The notes below the pieces were generated by a model. That model worked only from the letters and a program-made list of their open reading frames with translations. It made no database searches and was not told the DNA's origin. From positions 2,868,012-2,932,011 of the forward strand of contig NZ_CP139992.1 in NCBI RefSeq assembly GCF_034424155.1: a stretch of DNA of 64,000 nt, given 5' to 3'. This document shows, piece by piece, positions 37,096 through 47,795 of this stretch. Within the stretch, counting starts at the first letter, position 1. Every line of letters starts with the position of its first letter. The position numbers and the translations under genes were made by a program. Source of the stretch: Hafnia alvei. Its GTDB lineage: Bacteria; Pseudomonadota; Gammaproteobacteria; Enterobacterales; Enterobacteriaceae.

Positions 37096-37641
37096 TTAAT
37101 TGTACATAATATCAATAAACGTTTTTGCGCTCACATTACCCGCAGTCACTGCTGGCGTTGAGGTATTCGCTTTATAGGCGACTTTAAAGCGCAAAGTTGT
37201 ATTTCCGGTCGATAAAGCCTGTTGTTTGGATGGCTTACCGCCGTTAATATCAACCAGAGTCGAACCATCATTTTCTAGCAGAGCGACACCTACCCCCGTT
37301 GCCGAATCTGTGCTGCTGCCATTTTTGAGAATTTCATTATTAACCGTGTCGGGTGAACCACTGAATGTCACTTGCGCGTTTTGTAGCGTAGTAATATCGC
37401 AGTCTTTCAGGTCAATAGTAAAATCCGTCATCCCTGCATAACCACCGGCAGAACTAAATGAAGAGGGTGTCACAGGGGGTAATATCATTGTCGCCCCGCT
37501 TTTTGTTGTACCTCCATTAAAACCATTCAACGCACATGCAGAAGCCGTTACTACACCGATAAAGGTGATATCACCATCAGAAGCAAATGCAGGTAATGAA
37601 CTTACTGCCAACATTGATAAAACTAAAAGTTTAAATTTCAT
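37096..37641 (-). CDS. Major fimbrial subunit, copy 2
   Basis: Second FimA-like pilin, 181 residues from ATG 37641 (AGGTGG upstream); a 12-codon longer reading has no such site. Signal peptide ends AFA-SDG. The same Cys pair and C-terminus (KTFIDIMYN) are present. Substitutions against copy 1 are scattered and mostly conservative, so both are probably functional. First gene of the fimbrial operon. Confidence 0.92.
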   Translation of the reverse strand: MKFKLLVLSMLAVSSLPAFASDGDITFIGVVTASACALNGFNGGTTKSGATMILPPVTPSSFSSAGGYAGMTDFTIDLKDCDITTLQNAQVTFSGSPDTVNNEILKNGSSTDSATGVGVALLENDGSTLVDINGGKPSKQQALSTGNTTLRFKVAYKANTSTPAVTAGNVSAKTFIDIMYN

Positions 37642-37884
37642 ACATCCACCTAAATATCCATAACGATAAAAATCCATTATTTAGCAATGAATTAACGAAC
37701 ACTTAATGCATACTAAGTATGGATGAATTATATTCAGTTATTATAATTTTGGAATGCGTGGAAATTAAATTCATTTGTTAGTAAAAATGAAAGAGGCAGA
37801 TTAATAAATTAATGCTATGAAAAATTTAACTAAAGCATTCTTGTGCAGAACAGCAACCTGAGCAACGGTTGCTCAGATTGCTTG
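37642..37884. other. Upstream region of the fimbrial operon
   Basis: Very AT-rich 243 bases, likely carrying the fimbrial promoter. No invertible-element repeats or recombinase gene were seen nearby, so type-1-like phase switching is not supported here. Confidence 0.4.
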
Positions 37885-39267
37885 CTATAGGTGAGATAAC
37901 CACGCGGCTATCTGCTTACGTGAGATTTTGATCCCGCCCTGTTTTAGATCTTCGGGCAGAAGGTAGTAACGGATAGGCTGTTGAAAACGGGCGAGCTTTC
38001 CTTGTGTCCAAGGAGCAAGCACAGACAAATCCAGTCCTTTCCGAGCTTCAATCACCGCAACGGGACGCTGGCCAAACTCACAATCGTCCACCGGCAGTAC
38101 AAACGCCTGCAGAATATCGGGGTGAGTCAGGAGAACGCGTTCAATATCTTCCGGCTGAATGCCTTCGCCGCCGCTGAAAAACAGATTGTCGAGTCGGCCT
38201 ATAATTCTCAGCTCGCCATTTTGCATCTCACCCCGATCGCGGGTATGAAACCAGCCATCTGCATCGGCTAGCGGGAATAAATGCCCGTCGCGCCAGTAGC
38301 CAGACGCCATGTTATCGCCCCGCAGCAGAATTTCACCGTCAGCCAGCATCAGTTCACGCCCACTTAACGGCAATCCAACGCCGGGTAAAGCATTGGCGCG
38401 TTTGGCACATACGGTTGACGCCATTTCTGTCAAACCGTAACCGCACCAGCAGCGGATCCCACGCGCTTCCGCCTGCTCGGTTAAATCAACCGGTATCATC
38501 GCGCCGCCAAGCAAAACGTCTTTCAACGTCAGTGAGGTTTCAGGCTGGTTCAGCAAACGCCACAGCTGGGTAGGCACTAACGATGCGTGAGTACAGCCGC
38601 GTAGCGCATCATCCAGCGGATGCATGTTACGCACCGCCAAGCTCGCGCCAGCGAGTAACCAGCGCCACACGATACCTTGCCCAGAAACATGGAATAATGG
38701 CAATGAAAGCAGCCAACTATCTTCTTGAACGAAGGGCATCAGTGACAAAACACCCGCCGCACTGGATAAATGCGCCTGAAAACTATGCGCAGCGGCTTTC
38801 GGCATTCCCGTTGACCCCGAGGTTAGCGTTAGCGTAGCCAATCGCTGCGCTTGCCACGACGGTAATTCAACAGGATCGCCAGCCGATGCGCTCAGCACAG
38901 CAATGCCGTTTGGCCAGCGGAACTCAGCGTCTGGGCTATAGCCATAATCGACATTAAGCTGCGGCAACAGTTCGCTTAGCAGAAGATCTGGCAGTTGCGG
39001 ATTAAGCGGCAAAACCCGTGCGCCGCATTGTAAAACGGCTAAATAAGTCAGCAGCAGCTCAGCGCTGTTCTTGCCTCGAACGGCGACGATGGCATCAGAC
39101 GTGACGCCTTGATGCATAAAGCTTGACGCTAATTGGCCGATCTTTTGACTCAAAGCTCGCCAACTCACCGGCGTGCTCTCGAGGAACAACGCCGTATGTT
39201 CGGGAGTGTGACTGGCCCAGTGCCGCCAAGGCCAGTCGGTAAACGCAGGATAAATCGTTGCTGTCAT
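37885..39267 (-). CDS. menE: o-Succinylbenzoate-CoA ligase
   Basis: Adenylate-forming enzyme activating o-succinylbenzoate in menaquinone synthesis. It has 460 residues from ATG 39267, one base after the menC stop. AMP-binding motif TLTSGSTGMPKAAAHSF, CGYGLTEMAS, and the C-terminal GEGIQPEDIERVLLTHP and ISRKQIAAWL hinge/Lys region are present. Last gene of the men operon. Confidence 0.95.
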   Translation of the reverse strand: MTATIYPAFTDWPWRHWASHTPEHTALFLESTPVSWRALSQKIGQLASSFMHQGVTSDAIVAVRGKNSAELLLTYLAVLQCGARVLPLNPQLPDLLLSELLPQLNVDYGYSPDAEFRWPNGIAVLSASAGDPVELPSWQAQRLATLTLTSGSTGMPKAAAHSFQAHLSSAAGVLSLMPFVQEDSWLLSLPLFHVSGQGIVWRWLLAGASLAVRNMHPLDDALRGCTHASLVPTQLWRLLNQPETSLTLKDVLLGGAMIPVDLTEQAEARGIRCWCGYGLTEMASTVCAKRANALPGVGLPLSGRELMLADGEILLRGDNMASGYWRDGHLFPLADADGWFHTRDRGEMQNGELRIIGRLDNLFFSGGEGIQPEDIERVLLTHPDILQAFVLPVDDCEFGQRPVAVIEARKGLDLSVLAPWTQGKLARFQQPIRYYLLPEDLKQGGIKISRKQIAAWLSHL

Positions 39268-39268
39268 G

Positions 39269-40240
39269 CTAAGAACGCCATACCACATCTAATGAAGAAA
39301 CGGTCTGCAGCGGCAACGTGTTTTCCGGCCAAGGGCGGATAAGCTGAGCCTGCATCAGATCTAACGTATCCAAACCGGGGACGGTGTTAGGCGTGAGCCA
39401 TGCCGCCACGCGAGCCAGTTGAGTCAGCCCAAGGCTCGATTCAATGCTAGAACTGATAACGGCATCCAGACCGACCTGATGCGCCTGAGAAATCAGCTGC
39501 TGACAGCGCTGCAAACTGCCGGTTAAGGTCGGTTTGATAACAATGGCCGCCACGCCCTCTTCAGCTTCAACGCGGAAATCAGGCTCACGTACGCTTTCAT
39601 CCCACGCAATAGCAATGCCGGTTTGACGTGCAAAATCACGCGATTCATCGCGGGTTTTACACGGCTCTTCCAGAAATGCGATACGGTTACGCCATTCAGG
39701 ATTCACATATTTGGCAAATCCATCGGCTTTAGCCCGTGTCCAACTGCGGTTAGCATCCAAACGTAGTTTTAGATCGGGCAATGCCTCTAGCAGCACGTTA
39801 ACCACCATGCCGTCGCGCACCGCTTCATACAAACCGACTTTCACCTTAGCCACTTTCTCGCCGGGGATAGCCTGCAGCACCGCAAACAATTCGTCGGGGT
39901 CGCCGGAACACAGTGGGGCTTTGCGATAGTCAGCCTCCGTTGGCAGTGAGCCTGAAAGCTCAGCCAACGCGCAGCTCATACCGAACGCCACCGAAGGCAG
40001 CGCATTTTCATTAGGCTGCTGGCCTGCGGCCCACTGCTGCAAATCAGCCAACACCGCTTCCTGCGCCTGTTCTAACGTCTCATGACTAAACTCAGGCAAA
40101 GGGGCAATTTCGCCCCAGCCTTCCTGTTCACCCTCGCGCAGGCACACTATCAACCCGTCACGAGTTTTTAGCCGCTGGTTGCGCAGAATGACGCCTGCAT
40201 CCATGGGCAGGCTGTAACGGTAAAGTGTGACCTGTCGCAT
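39269..40240 (-). CDS. menC: o-Succinylbenzoate synthase
   Basis: Enolase-superfamily dehydratase of the menaquinone pathway, 323 residues. The catalytic Lys in KVKVGL, metal ligands in [13 protein letters not shown] and WDESV, and the Lys in [11 protein letters not shown] are in order. ATG overlaps the menB stop (TAATG). Confidence 0.95.
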   Translation of the reverse strand: MRQVTLYRYSLPMDAGVILRNQRLKTRDGLIVCLREGEQEGWGEIAPLPEFSHETLEQAQEAVLADLQQWAAGQQPNENALPSVAFGMSCALAELSGSLPTEADYRKAPLCSGDPDELFAVLQAIPGEKVAKVKVGLYEAVRDGMVVNVLLEALPDLKLRLDANRSWTRAKADGFAKYVNPEWRNRIAFLEEPCKTRDESRDFARQTGIAIAWDESVREPDFRVEAEEGVAAIVIKPTLTGSLQRCQQLISQAHQVGLDAVISSSIESSLGLTQLARVAAWLTPNTVPGLDTLDLMQAQLIRPWPENTLPLQTVSSLDVVWRS

Positions 40241-41097
40241 TACGGATTACGCTTGAATTTAGAGAAATCAGGTTCACGTTTTTCGTTAAACGCGTTACGT
40301 CCTTCCTGACCTTCATCGGTCATGTAGAACAGCATAGTGGCGTTACCCGCCAGCTCTTGCAGACCGGCTTGGCCATCGCAGTCTGCGTTCAAGGCAGCTT
40401 TCAGGCAGCGCAGCGCCATTGGGCTATTGCGCAGCATTTCACGACACCAGCGCACGGTTTCCTTTTCCAGATCGGCCAAAGGCACCACGGTGTTAACCAA
40501 GCCCATATCCAGCGCTTCTTGTGCATTGTACTGACGGCACAGGAACCAGATTTCACGCGCTTTTTTCTGGCCGACGATACGTGCCATATAAGAAGCGCCC
40601 CAGCCACCGTCGAAGGAACCGACTTTAGGCCCGGTTTGACCAAAGACCGCATTTTCTGCCGCAATGGTCAAATCGCACATCATGTGCAGCACGTGACCGC
40701 CACCGATGGAGTAACCTGCTACCGCAGCGACCACTGGCTTAGGACAGGTACGGATCTGACGCTGGAAATCCAGCACGTTCAGGTGATGGGTGCCGCTTGC
40801 GTCTTTGTAGCCGCCGTAGTCGCCACGAACCTTTTGGTCACCGCCGGAGCAAAATGCTTTATCGCCCGCACCGGTCAGAATGATGGTGCCGATATGGTCG
40901 TCGTAGCGAGCATCAGACATGGCCTGAATCATTTCTTTAACCGTCTGAGGGCGGAAAGCGTTGCGCACCTGTGGGCGGTTGATGGTGATTTTAGCGATAC
41001 CGTCTGCCGATTTATGGTAGAGAATATCTTCAAAATCAGCAGAGCAGTCCTGCCACTCAATCGGTGCATACAGCTCTTGTTCGCTTGGATACAGCAT
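40240..41097 (-). CDS. menB: 1,4-Dihydroxy-2-naphthoyl-CoA synthase
   Basis: Crotonase-fold ring-closing enzyme. ATG 41097 gives 285 residues, equal to E. coli MenB, with AGGAA upstream; a longer reading covers menH sequence in another frame. Oxyanion-hole segments [17 protein letters not shown] and [22 protein letters not shown] and the active-site [21 protein letters not shown] are intact. Confidence 0.97.
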   Translation of the reverse strand: MLYPSEQELYAPIEWQDCSADFEDILYHKSADGIAKITINRPQVRNAFRPQTVKEMIQAMSDARYDDHIGTIILTGAGDKAFCSGGDQKVRGDYGGYKDASGTHHLNVLDFQRQIRTCPKPVVAAVAGYSIGGGHVLHMMCDLTIAAENAVFGQTGPKVGSFDGGWGASYMARIVGQKKAREIWFLCRQYNAQEALDMGLVNTVVPLADLEKETVRWCREMLRNSPMALRCLKAALNADCDGQAGLQELAGNATMLFYMTDEGQEGRNAFNEKREPDFSKFKRNP

Positions 41098-41110
41098 AGT
41101 CAGATTCCTG

Positions 41111-41902
41111 TTAAAGAAGTGGGGTAAAAAAGTCACGCACCTGAGCAACAAACTCGTCAGGATTCGCGCGATGTGCGTTATGACCGGCGCCTGCAATCGT
41201 TCGCACCGGCAAATCAGATTCGGCGGCAAGCTGCTGAAACTTAGCGTCACGCTCACCGCATAAATAGACAAAGGGAATAGCCAGCGTTTTCAGCTGTTCG
41301 GTGAGCAAGGGCTGTTTGCCCAGCGACGTTGACTCAAGCATTGTAGCCAAAGGCTCGCCGTTCTGCGCCGCGCGCAGTGTCACCAACCGGTGACGTTCAG
41401 GATCGCTCAGTTCGGCAAATACAGGCTGGCGATACCATGCCTGAAGAACTTCCGGCATCGGCTGTTGGCGAAAACGTTCCGCCCAACGCGCGTCGTTTTC
41501 AATTCTGGCTACCCGTTCGGCTTGCGTTTTCAATCCCGGATTTCCGCCTTCGATCAGCAAGGCTTTTAATCCTTTGGGATACTGAGCCGCGTGGTACATC
41601 GCCACACGCCCGCCCAATGAGTAGCCGATAAGCGCATAGGATGAAATATCATAATGCGCCAAGGTAGCCCGCAAAGCGGCATCCACGGCGGCAAAACCGT
41701 CTACGGAGAGTTGTGCCGAACGCCCATGGCCGGGGAGATCAACCAGCAGATGTGAAAACTCGGGGAGCTGAGCGGCAAAATCTCGCCATTCGCTGCCCTC
41801 ACCTAAAAATCCATGCAGCCAGACTAAAGTCGGAGAAGATCCCGCACGCGTTTGAGCCGCAATGTTTGAACCGCAAAGGATGTATGTCGCGGCCAAAATC
41901 AC
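41111..41902 (-). CDS. menH: 2-Succinyl-6-hydroxy-2,4-cyclohexadiene-1-carboxylate synthase
   Basis: Alpha/beta hydrolase of menaquinone synthesis, 263 residues. Nucleophile elbow [11 protein letters not shown], Arg-rich pocket and His in [11 protein letters not shown] are visible. Start is GTG 41902, overlapping the menD stop (GTGA). Slightly longer than the E. coli protein at the N-terminus. Confidence 0.94.
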   Translation of the reverse strand: MILAATYILCGSNIAAQTRAGSSPTLVWLHGFLGEGSEWRDFAAQLPEFSHLLVDLPGHGRSAQLSVDGFAAVDAALRATLAHYDISSYALIGYSLGGRVAMYHAAQYPKGLKALLIEGGNPGLKTQAERVARIENDARWAERFRQQPMPEVLQAWYRQPVFAELSDPERHRLVTLRAAQNGEPLATMLESTSLGKQPLLTEQLKTLAIPFVYLCGERDAKFQQLAAESDLPVRTIAGAGHNAHRANPDEFVAQVRDFFTPLL

Positions 41903-43578
41903 AGCGCTTTTACCTGAGCAAGCAGATCGCGCAGCGTTTCCGCGCCTTCGCTAGGAGAAACCTGTAGCTCAATCAGCGTAGCCCCCGCTCGACGCCAGCC
42001 TTGCTGCACCGCATCAACCAGCTCATCCCAACTTTGTGGCTGGGCATAGGCTAGTTTGAACATCGCAGCAGCATGCTGGAACTCCACGTCCTGCGGCATC
42101 AAATAAAAGCGTTCACGCTCGGCTTCTGGCGTTGGCAGCATGGAGAAAATCTGGCCGCCGTTGTTATTCACCACGATAAACACCGTTGGCGCAGAGCAGT
42201 GACGCAACAGCGCTAGCGCATTGAGATCGTAAAGCGCGGAGAGATCGCCAACGATCGCCAGCGTCGGTTTCGCCGTGGCGCGCTGCACGCCCGCGGCGGT
42301 AGAAATCAGCCCATCGATGCCGCTGGCACCACGGTTGCTATAAACCGGGTATCCCGCAGGAAGCTGAGCAAACGCATCAATCAGGCGAACAATCAGGCTA
42401 TTACCGACGAACAACTGACCATTTTCAGGCAATAGTTCAGGGATGCGCTGCGCCACCTGCGCCTCGCCAAAATGTTCATCGAGATATTCAGTCACACACT
42501 GCTGGGCAGTATCCGCCAACAGTTCCAACTCAGGTGCCCACGGCGCACGCGGCTGCGCAGGATGTAGCTCTAACCAATCAGCGATAGAGGCGATCACGCG
42601 GCGACCATAGTGATTCACCGGATCCAAGCGACCTTCCAGTGGATCGATCAGCCAATATTCTTGCGGTTCGCAGCTTGCCTGCCACTGCAACAAGCGTTTT
42701 CCCGTTAGGCTGCTGCCGAATTGGATAACCACCTGCGCCTGCTCTAATAACGACTGAGCTTTTGGATTAGCTAGCCATAAATCCGCACAGGGTAAAGGTT
42801 GGCCGCTTTGCGATAAAACATCGCCAATCAGCGGCCAGCCGAGCAGCTCAGCCCATAGTGAAACTTGATCGCCCTCTTCGGCGCTCATTCTGCCCGCTAA
42901 GATCACACCGCGTTTTTGCCGCCAGTAAAACCAGTCAGGCTGTTTTACCGCAGTGCGCGCATGCAGATCAGTCTCCCGCAGCCACGGGCGTGGATCCTGC
43001 CACCATTCACCCAGCGTTTTCGACCACGCATCGGCTGAACCATCGTCATCACCGTATAACGGTTCAGCAAAAGGACAGTTCACATGCAATGCGCCTTGGC
43101 TCAGCTGCGCCATCGCGCTGTCGATGGTCGAAGCCAACCAGCGAGCGGGGATATCCGGCGTCGGCCTTGGCAGATTCAGGGTTTGTTTAGGATGAGACGC
43201 AAAAATATCGTTTTGACGAATGGCCTGATTGGCACCGCAGTCGATAAGTTCTGGCGGACGGTCGGCGGTCAGCATAACCAGACGTTCACCGGTCAGACCT
43301 GCTTCAATCACCGCGGGATACAGATTCGCAACCGCCGTACCCGATGTGACGATAACGGCAACCGGCTCGCCGGAAGCTTTCGCCAGCCCAAGCGCCAAAT
43401 GACCCAGACCACGCTCATCAAAATGCGTATGGCAAATCAGTTGGGGATTAGCGGCCGCCGCAAGCGTTAGCGGCGTAGAACGGGAGCCGGGAGCAATACA
43501 GATATGGCGAACACCGTGGCGGGTTAACGCCTCCAGTAACAACGCGGCCCAGTGGCGGTTAAATACACTTGTCGACAT
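41899..43578 (-). CDS. menD: SEPHCHC synthase (ThDP-dependent)
   Basis: 2-Succinyl-5-enolpyruvyl-6-hydroxy-3-cyclohexene-1-carboxylate synthase, 559 residues. The N-terminal ThDP-activating Glu region is [21 protein letters not shown], and the diphosphate site is [18 protein letters not shown] with [13 protein letters not shown] 43578. It is separated from menF by a 366-bp gap. Confidence 0.97.
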   Translation of the reverse strand: MSTSVFNRHWAALLLEALTRHGVRHICIAPGSRSTPLTLAAAANPQLICHTHFDERGLGHLALGLAKASGEPVAVIVTSGTAVANLYPAVIEAGLTGERLVMLTADRPPELIDCGANQAIRQNDIFASHPKQTLNLPRPTPDIPARWLASTIDSAMAQLSQGALHVNCPFAEPLYGDDDGSADAWSKTLGEWWQDPRPWLRETDLHARTAVKQPDWFYWRQKRGVILAGRMSAEEGDQVSLWAELLGWPLIGDVLSQSGQPLPCADLWLANPKAQSLLEQAQVVIQFGSSLTGKRLLQWQASCEPQEYWLIDPLEGRLDPVNHYGRRVIASIADWLELHPAQPRAPWAPELELLADTAQQCVTEYLDEHFGEAQVAQRIPELLPENGQLFVGNSLIVRLIDAFAQLPAGYPVYSNRGASGIDGLISTAAGVQRATAKPTLAIVGDLSALYDLNALALLRHCSAPTVFIVVNNNGGQIFSMLPTPEAERERFYLMPQDVEFQHAAAMFKLAYAQPQSWDELVDAVQQGWRRAGATLIELQVSPSEGAETLRDLLAQVKAL

Positions 43579-43944
43579 GGCGGCTCAGCAGTCTGGTTAA
43601 AAAGGGTTTTCTCAGCTTAGTCCATTCACCGACCCCCATCTGAGCTCGAGAATGATAAAGCCGTTAATTTGTTCGCAATTTGAAGGTCTTACAAAACTAT
43701 GTCTTACAAAACCATAACGTAGAGTAACTTCATGTTTTTGAAAGAAAATCAAAAGGGATTATGCGGCAATATGTTACACCAGCGAGCCCAAGACCACAAT
43801 CAGCTAAGGGGAGTATATAAAACCAGAGGATCCGTATGGCTTGAGGAAAGCAAAGATAAGCGCACGAAGCAAAGAAATGGAACAAAGCGCGCCTTAAAGA
43901 CTCGCAACCCAGAGCCCTTATGATCGGCGCAAAACTTTACCAGA
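43579..43944. other. Gap between menF and menD
   Basis: 366 bases with no recognised gene where E. coli has nearly abutting genes. The plus strand is purine-rich (about 43830-43910) and holds a 63-codon frame (43732-43923) of low-complexity, charged composition that I do not accept as a gene. A promoter for menD may lie here. Confidence 0.4.
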
Positions 43945-45270
43945 TTACAGCGAAATATCACTTTCCAGCAGCGTTCTCAAACCAGCCGCTTTGTTTTCAA
44001 TCTCTAGCCACTCTTGTTCAGGATCCGATCCCGCCACGATGCCCGCTCCGGCATAAAGATGAATATGATCATGCTCAATTAACGCCGAGCGCAATGCGAC
44101 GGCAAACTCAGCCTGATCCTGCGCCAAATAACCCGCCGAGCCAGCATACCAGCCGCGATCGAAGGGTTCATCTTGCATGATGAACTGGCGCGCGGGTTCG
44201 CGCGGCAATCCGGCTACAGCAGCGGTAGGCTGCAAGCGGCGCAGACAATCAGCATCGTTAGACTGCACCAGCGTGGCATGAATTGGCCGACGCAAATGCT
44301 GAACCTTACGCAAACGAATAATTTCAGCAGGCATCACATCAAGCGCTTGCGCCCCACCCTGCAAACGCTGGCAAATATCATCCACAACCAGTAAATTTTC
44401 GTGCTGGTTTTTCCGGTCTGACATCAGCCACTGCGCATTTTCTTGCGCTTGCGCATCGCTGTTACCGCTGGCTACGGTGCCAGCCAAGGCCTCCGTTTCC
44501 AGCGATAAGTTTTGGCGACGATATAGTCTTTCCGGCGAAGAGCCTAAAAACGCCCGCTCCGGCGCTAACGCCAGCATGAAGTGGTAGCAACGATGATTCA
44601 CCGCGCGGCTTGCCGCTAAAAATTGAGCAGCGCGCAGCGGTAGCGAAAGCTTTAACGTCGTACGGCGTGCCAGTACCACTTTTTCAAAGGCTTTATGTTC
44701 AATTTCAGCCAGCGCATTATTGAGTAAATTACACCAAGCATCATGATCGGGTTGATGGCGCGCAGCGAGAACGTCGGTTTGTAAGGTTGGCAATGGCTGA
44801 ATAGCGCACAGCGCAGCTAAATCACGCAGCGCGAGTTCCAGATCTTGCGTCAGTGATGTTTCACCGTATAGGTACACCACCAGCTCCGCCTTACCAGCAT
44901 GACGCATCAGCGCGATGCGCGGCAAAAACAGCAGGCTGTTGATCGTGCCGTAGCCATCCAGCTCAACCTGACCAAACGCGTTTAGCCCCCAGATACGAAG
45001 CTCAGGACAGCCATTTTCTTGAACAAATTTCTGCGCCTGCTCGGCGTCGGTAAACGTACGCACCGCACCACACACTGCGGCTTCTTCCGCGCCATCGCGG
45101 TGTCGCCAGTAGAATTGCGGAAACAGCGGCTGCGAAGCCAACCACTCCAACATTTGGGTTCCATCTTTCAAACTGCAAGGCAGCGCAATACGTACCAGCC
45201 CCGATTGCTCGGCAGCGGCTTGGCGTAACAAAGGAATGATGCGTTCTACCAGGACGGAAAGATGAACCAC
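43945..45270 (-). CDS. menF: Menaquinone-specific isochorismate synthase
   Basis: Converts chorismate to isochorismate for menaquinone. It has 441 residues from GTG 45270, chosen because GAGG lies 5 bases upstream and no ATG fits; the longer reading adds an unlikely hydrophobic stretch. Family motifs: [53 protein letters not shown] and [23 protein letters not shown]. First gene of the men set. Confidence 0.95.
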   Translation of the reverse strand: MVHLSVLVERIIPLLRQAAAEQSGLVRIALPCSLKDGTQMLEWLASQPLFPQFYWRHRDGAEEAAVCGAVRTFTDAEQAQKFVQENGCPELRIWGLNAFGQVELDGYGTINSLLFLPRIALMRHAGKAELVVYLYGETSLTQDLELALRDLAALCAIQPLPTLQTDVLAARHQPDHDAWCNLLNNALAEIEHKAFEKVVLARRTTLKLSLPLRAAQFLAASRAVNHRCYHFMLALAPERAFLGSSPERLYRRQNLSLETEALAGTVASGNSDAQAQENAQWLMSDRKNQHENLLVVDDICQRLQGGAQALDVMPAEIIRLRKVQHLRRPIHATLVQSNDADCLRRLQPTAAVAGLPREPARQFIMQDEPFDRGWYAGSAGYLAQDQAEFAVALRSALIEHDHIHLYAGAGIVAGSDPEQEWLEIENKAAGLRTLLESDISL

Positions 45271-45418
45271 GACAACCTCGGGCGGCTTTAAGAAGAAGTG
45301 AAGAATTATACGGTGGATTGATAAGAAGGAAAGCAACCAGAAGAGTTATCGGCACAGCCAGCGAGTAAGTGGTGAAAAACCCGCCAGCTGTTAACATTTG
45401 TAGGGAGAAAAACGCGAA

Positions 45419-45931
45419 TTAAGGAACTTCTTGGCTCGCCGCTTCTGTCTGCGCTTCCACTTTTTGTTGTTCTGCCTGACGCTGCTTACGTGCCGCCAGC
45501 CACAATCCGCTGTTTTTCATCGCGTAGCCAAAGACTAAGCCCACTAGCAGCGAAGGAACCACCATCTGCCAATCGCCGTTTGCTGCGAAGGTGGCGCACG
45601 CGCCGATAAAGGTACCGGGAACAAACGCCAGCCAGCGCTGTTGCGCCTGAATGCACATCAGAAAAGCCACGATCCCGGTCAGTACGTAGCCTAGGATCGT
45701 CCACTCTGGGCGTAGAGCCCCACCATAAATGATCACTTCAGCCCAGAATACACCGCTAAGCAGCGTACATAGGCTGATGCCAAAACCTTTCAATCCGCCC
45801 TGCGGACAGGCGAAATAGGCCGTACAACCGAGAAAACCCGCCCAGCTTAACAGCCCAAGGCTCACCGCGACCCAGCCCCAAATGCCAGAAAGGATGCCGG
45901 TAGTGATGGCAATAGCAACCAAAACATTCAT
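45419..45931 (-). CDS. ycdZ: DUF1097 inner-membrane protein YcdZ
   Basis: A 170-residue protein with about five membrane segments, starting MNVLVAIAITTGILSGIWGW, and with YFACPQGGLKGFGISL, FVPGTFIGACATFAANGDW and GYAMKNSGLWLAARK. This matches E. coli YcdZ closely; function unknown. The C-terminal tail is Gln/Glu-rich. Divergent from the dipeptidase gene. Confidence 0.9.
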   Translation of the reverse strand: MNVLVAIAITTGILSGIWGWVAVSLGLLSWAGFLGCTAYFACPQGGLKGFGISLCTLLSGVFWAEVIIYGGALRPEWTILGYVLTGIVAFLMCIQAQQRWLAFVPGTFIGACATFAANGDWQMVVPSLLVGLVFGYAMKNSGLWLAARKQRQAEQQKVEAQTEAASQEVP

Positions 45932-46037
45932 GATGGAAATCTCACGTATTCAAAAAAAGTAGTTTACCGATGGGAACAGGATATTCATTGACCAGAATCA
46001 CAAATGCAAAGTGATGTGTTTGTATGATTACATTTTA

Positions 46038-46055
46038 TTGTGATTTTAATCACAA
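46038..46055. promoter_or_regulatory. Consensus CRP-binding site
   Basis: TTGTGATTTTAATCACAA is a perfect palindrome and a full match to TGTGA-N6-TCACA. It lies in the 317-base region between ycdZ and the dipeptidase gene, about 190 bases before the latter's ATG. It can act on either gene. Confidence 0.85.
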
Positions 46056-46248
46056 ATAAAGTTGTTTTTTTCGCCACCTAACTGCGTAACGCCTCACGAG
46101 AATGGACACTTAACCGGCCAATCTGGCCATAAAACCAGACAGCCATCATCCAATAGAATCGTGCCCATTTATTGTCATATCAAAATCAGAGGCATAGGTT
46201 AAAAGCCTAAAAAATTTCTCTCACGCATGACGAAAGGCCACGATTCCG

Positions 46249-47715
46249 ATGAAAAAACACATTCTCTCCGCCGTCATTCCTGCTCTACTGGTTCCTCCTG
46301 CAATGGCATGTACCACCATTTTGGTGGGTAATGAAGCCTCCATCGACGGCTCTTTTATCGTCGCGCGCAATGAAGACTATTCCGCTAATAACCCGAAACA
46401 CTTTCTGATTCATCCTCGCGCTGAGCACCAAAAAGGTGAATTTAAATCCCACGCCAACGGCTTTACCTATCCGTTGCCGGAAACATCGCTGCGCTACAGC
46501 GCGATATCAGATTTTGACACTAACGATTTATCCATGGGTGAAGTCGGATTTAATGAAGCGGGCGTTGGTATGACCGCAACGGAAACCATCTATAACGGCC
46601 AGCAGGTGCTTAAGTTCGATCCTTACGTAGAGAAAACCGGCATCACCGAAGACGCTATCGAAAACGTGATCCTGCCGAGAATTCATAGTGCGCGTGAAGG
46701 TGCCGAACTTCTGGGTAAAATCATTGAAGAAAAAGGTGCCGGTGAAGGATTTGGCGTAGCTTTTGTTGATGAACATGAAGTTTGGTATTTAGAAACCGGC
46801 AGCGGTCATCAGTGGATGGCCGCCAAACTACCGCGCGACCAATATTTTGTGTCAGCCAATCAGGGACGTTTAAGAAATTATAACCCTGAAGACAAAGCCA
46901 ACTATCTGGGGTCAAAAACGCTGATTAGCTTTGCCGAACAGCACGGTTTATACAACCTCAAAGACGGCGAGTTTGATTTCCATAAAGCCTATTCGCAAGA
47001 CGTTGAAAACGATGTCACCTACAACTACCCACGCGTTTGGACAGTGCAGCACATGTTCAATCCAGAGCTGAAAACCACCATCACCGATGGCATCGCGTTC
47101 CCAGTCTTCTTAAAACCCGCGCATAAAATTTCCGTTGCCGATGTTCAGACCGCGCTGCGTAATCACTATCAGGGAACGGCGCACGACCCGTATGCCAACA
47201 ACAATCCCAAAGAGCCTTATCGCCCAATTTCCGTATTCCGCACCCAAGAATCTCACGTACTTCAGGTACGGCCAAAACTCCCTAAAGCCATTGGTGAAGT
47301 GGCCTACGTCGCCATCGGTATGCCGTCGCTCAGCGTTTATGTTCCCTATTACCAAGGTATGGAGCATTATCTTCCCGGCTATGATAAAGGTACCAACAAA
47401 TTCAGTGATGATTCAGTGAGTTGGAAATATCGCCAGCTGCAAACGCTCGTGATGCAAAACTACAACGCCTATGCGCCTGAGGTCGAAAAGGCCTATGCCG
47501 AGTTTGAGAAAAATACGGCGGTTCAGCAAACGGCGATGGAAAAAGAGTATCTAAAACTCTATCAGTCTCAGCCGCAGCAGGCGCAAAAAGTGCTACAGAC
47601 GTTTGAAGATAAAGTGATGCAGGATGCGCTGAGTCTGACAGAACAGCTGACTCGCCAAGTCATGACGCAAATGACCCACGATACTGATATGAAATATCAC
47701 TTCGAAGGCGCATAA
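46249..47715 (+). CDS. Peptidase family C69 dipeptidase (PipD-like)
   Basis: N-terminal-nucleophile dipeptidase of 488 residues. A leader MKKHILSAVIPALLVPPAMA precedes Cys21 (ACTTILVG), which would become the catalytic nucleophile after cleavage. RNEDYSANNPKHF and GVGMTATETIY, and FGVAFVDEHEVWYLETGSGHQW are family motifs. Similar to Salmonella PipD and Lactobacillus PepD; probably periplasmic. Single gene, with a CRP site upstream. Confidence 0.92.
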   Translation: MKKHILSAVIPALLVPPAMACTTILVGNEASIDGSFIVARNEDYSANNPKHFLIHPRAEHQKGEFKSHANGFTYPLPETSLRYSAISDFDTNDLSMGEVGFNEAGVGMTATETIYNGQQVLKFDPYVEKTGITEDAIENVILPRIHSAREGAELLGKIIEEKGAGEGFGVAFVDEHEVWYLETGSGHQWMAAKLPRDQYFVSANQGRLRNYNPEDKANYLGSKTLISFAEQHGLYNLKDGEFDFHKAYSQDVENDVTYNYPRVWTVQHMFNPELKTTITDGIAFPVFLKPAHKISVADVQTALRNHYQGTAHDPYANNNPKEPYRPISVFRTQESHVLQVRPKLPKAIGEVAYVAIGMPSLSVYVPYYQGMEHYLPGYDKGTNKFSDDSVSWKYRQLQTLVMQNYNAYAPEVEKAYAEFEKNTAVQQTAMEKEYLKLYQSQPQQAQKVLQTFEDKVMQDALSLTEQLTRQVMTQMTHDTDMKYHFEGA

Positions 47716-47795
47716 CAGCGGCGCAAGCAACGAATCATCAGGCCGGGAGCGTATCGAGAGTTTCCGGCCATCCCTCTCACCATATTGGCCCTTAT

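Noticed and set aside
37642-37884. Invertible promoter element for the fimbrial operon
   Set aside because: No flanking inverted repeats and no recombinase gene nearby.
40357-41127. 256-codon plus-strand frame opposite menB
   Set aside because: Antisense shadow of a fully conserved gene; no independent support.
43732-43923. 63-codon plus-strand frame between menD and menF
   Set aside because: Charged low-complexity composition, no ribosome binding site of note, opposite to the operon.
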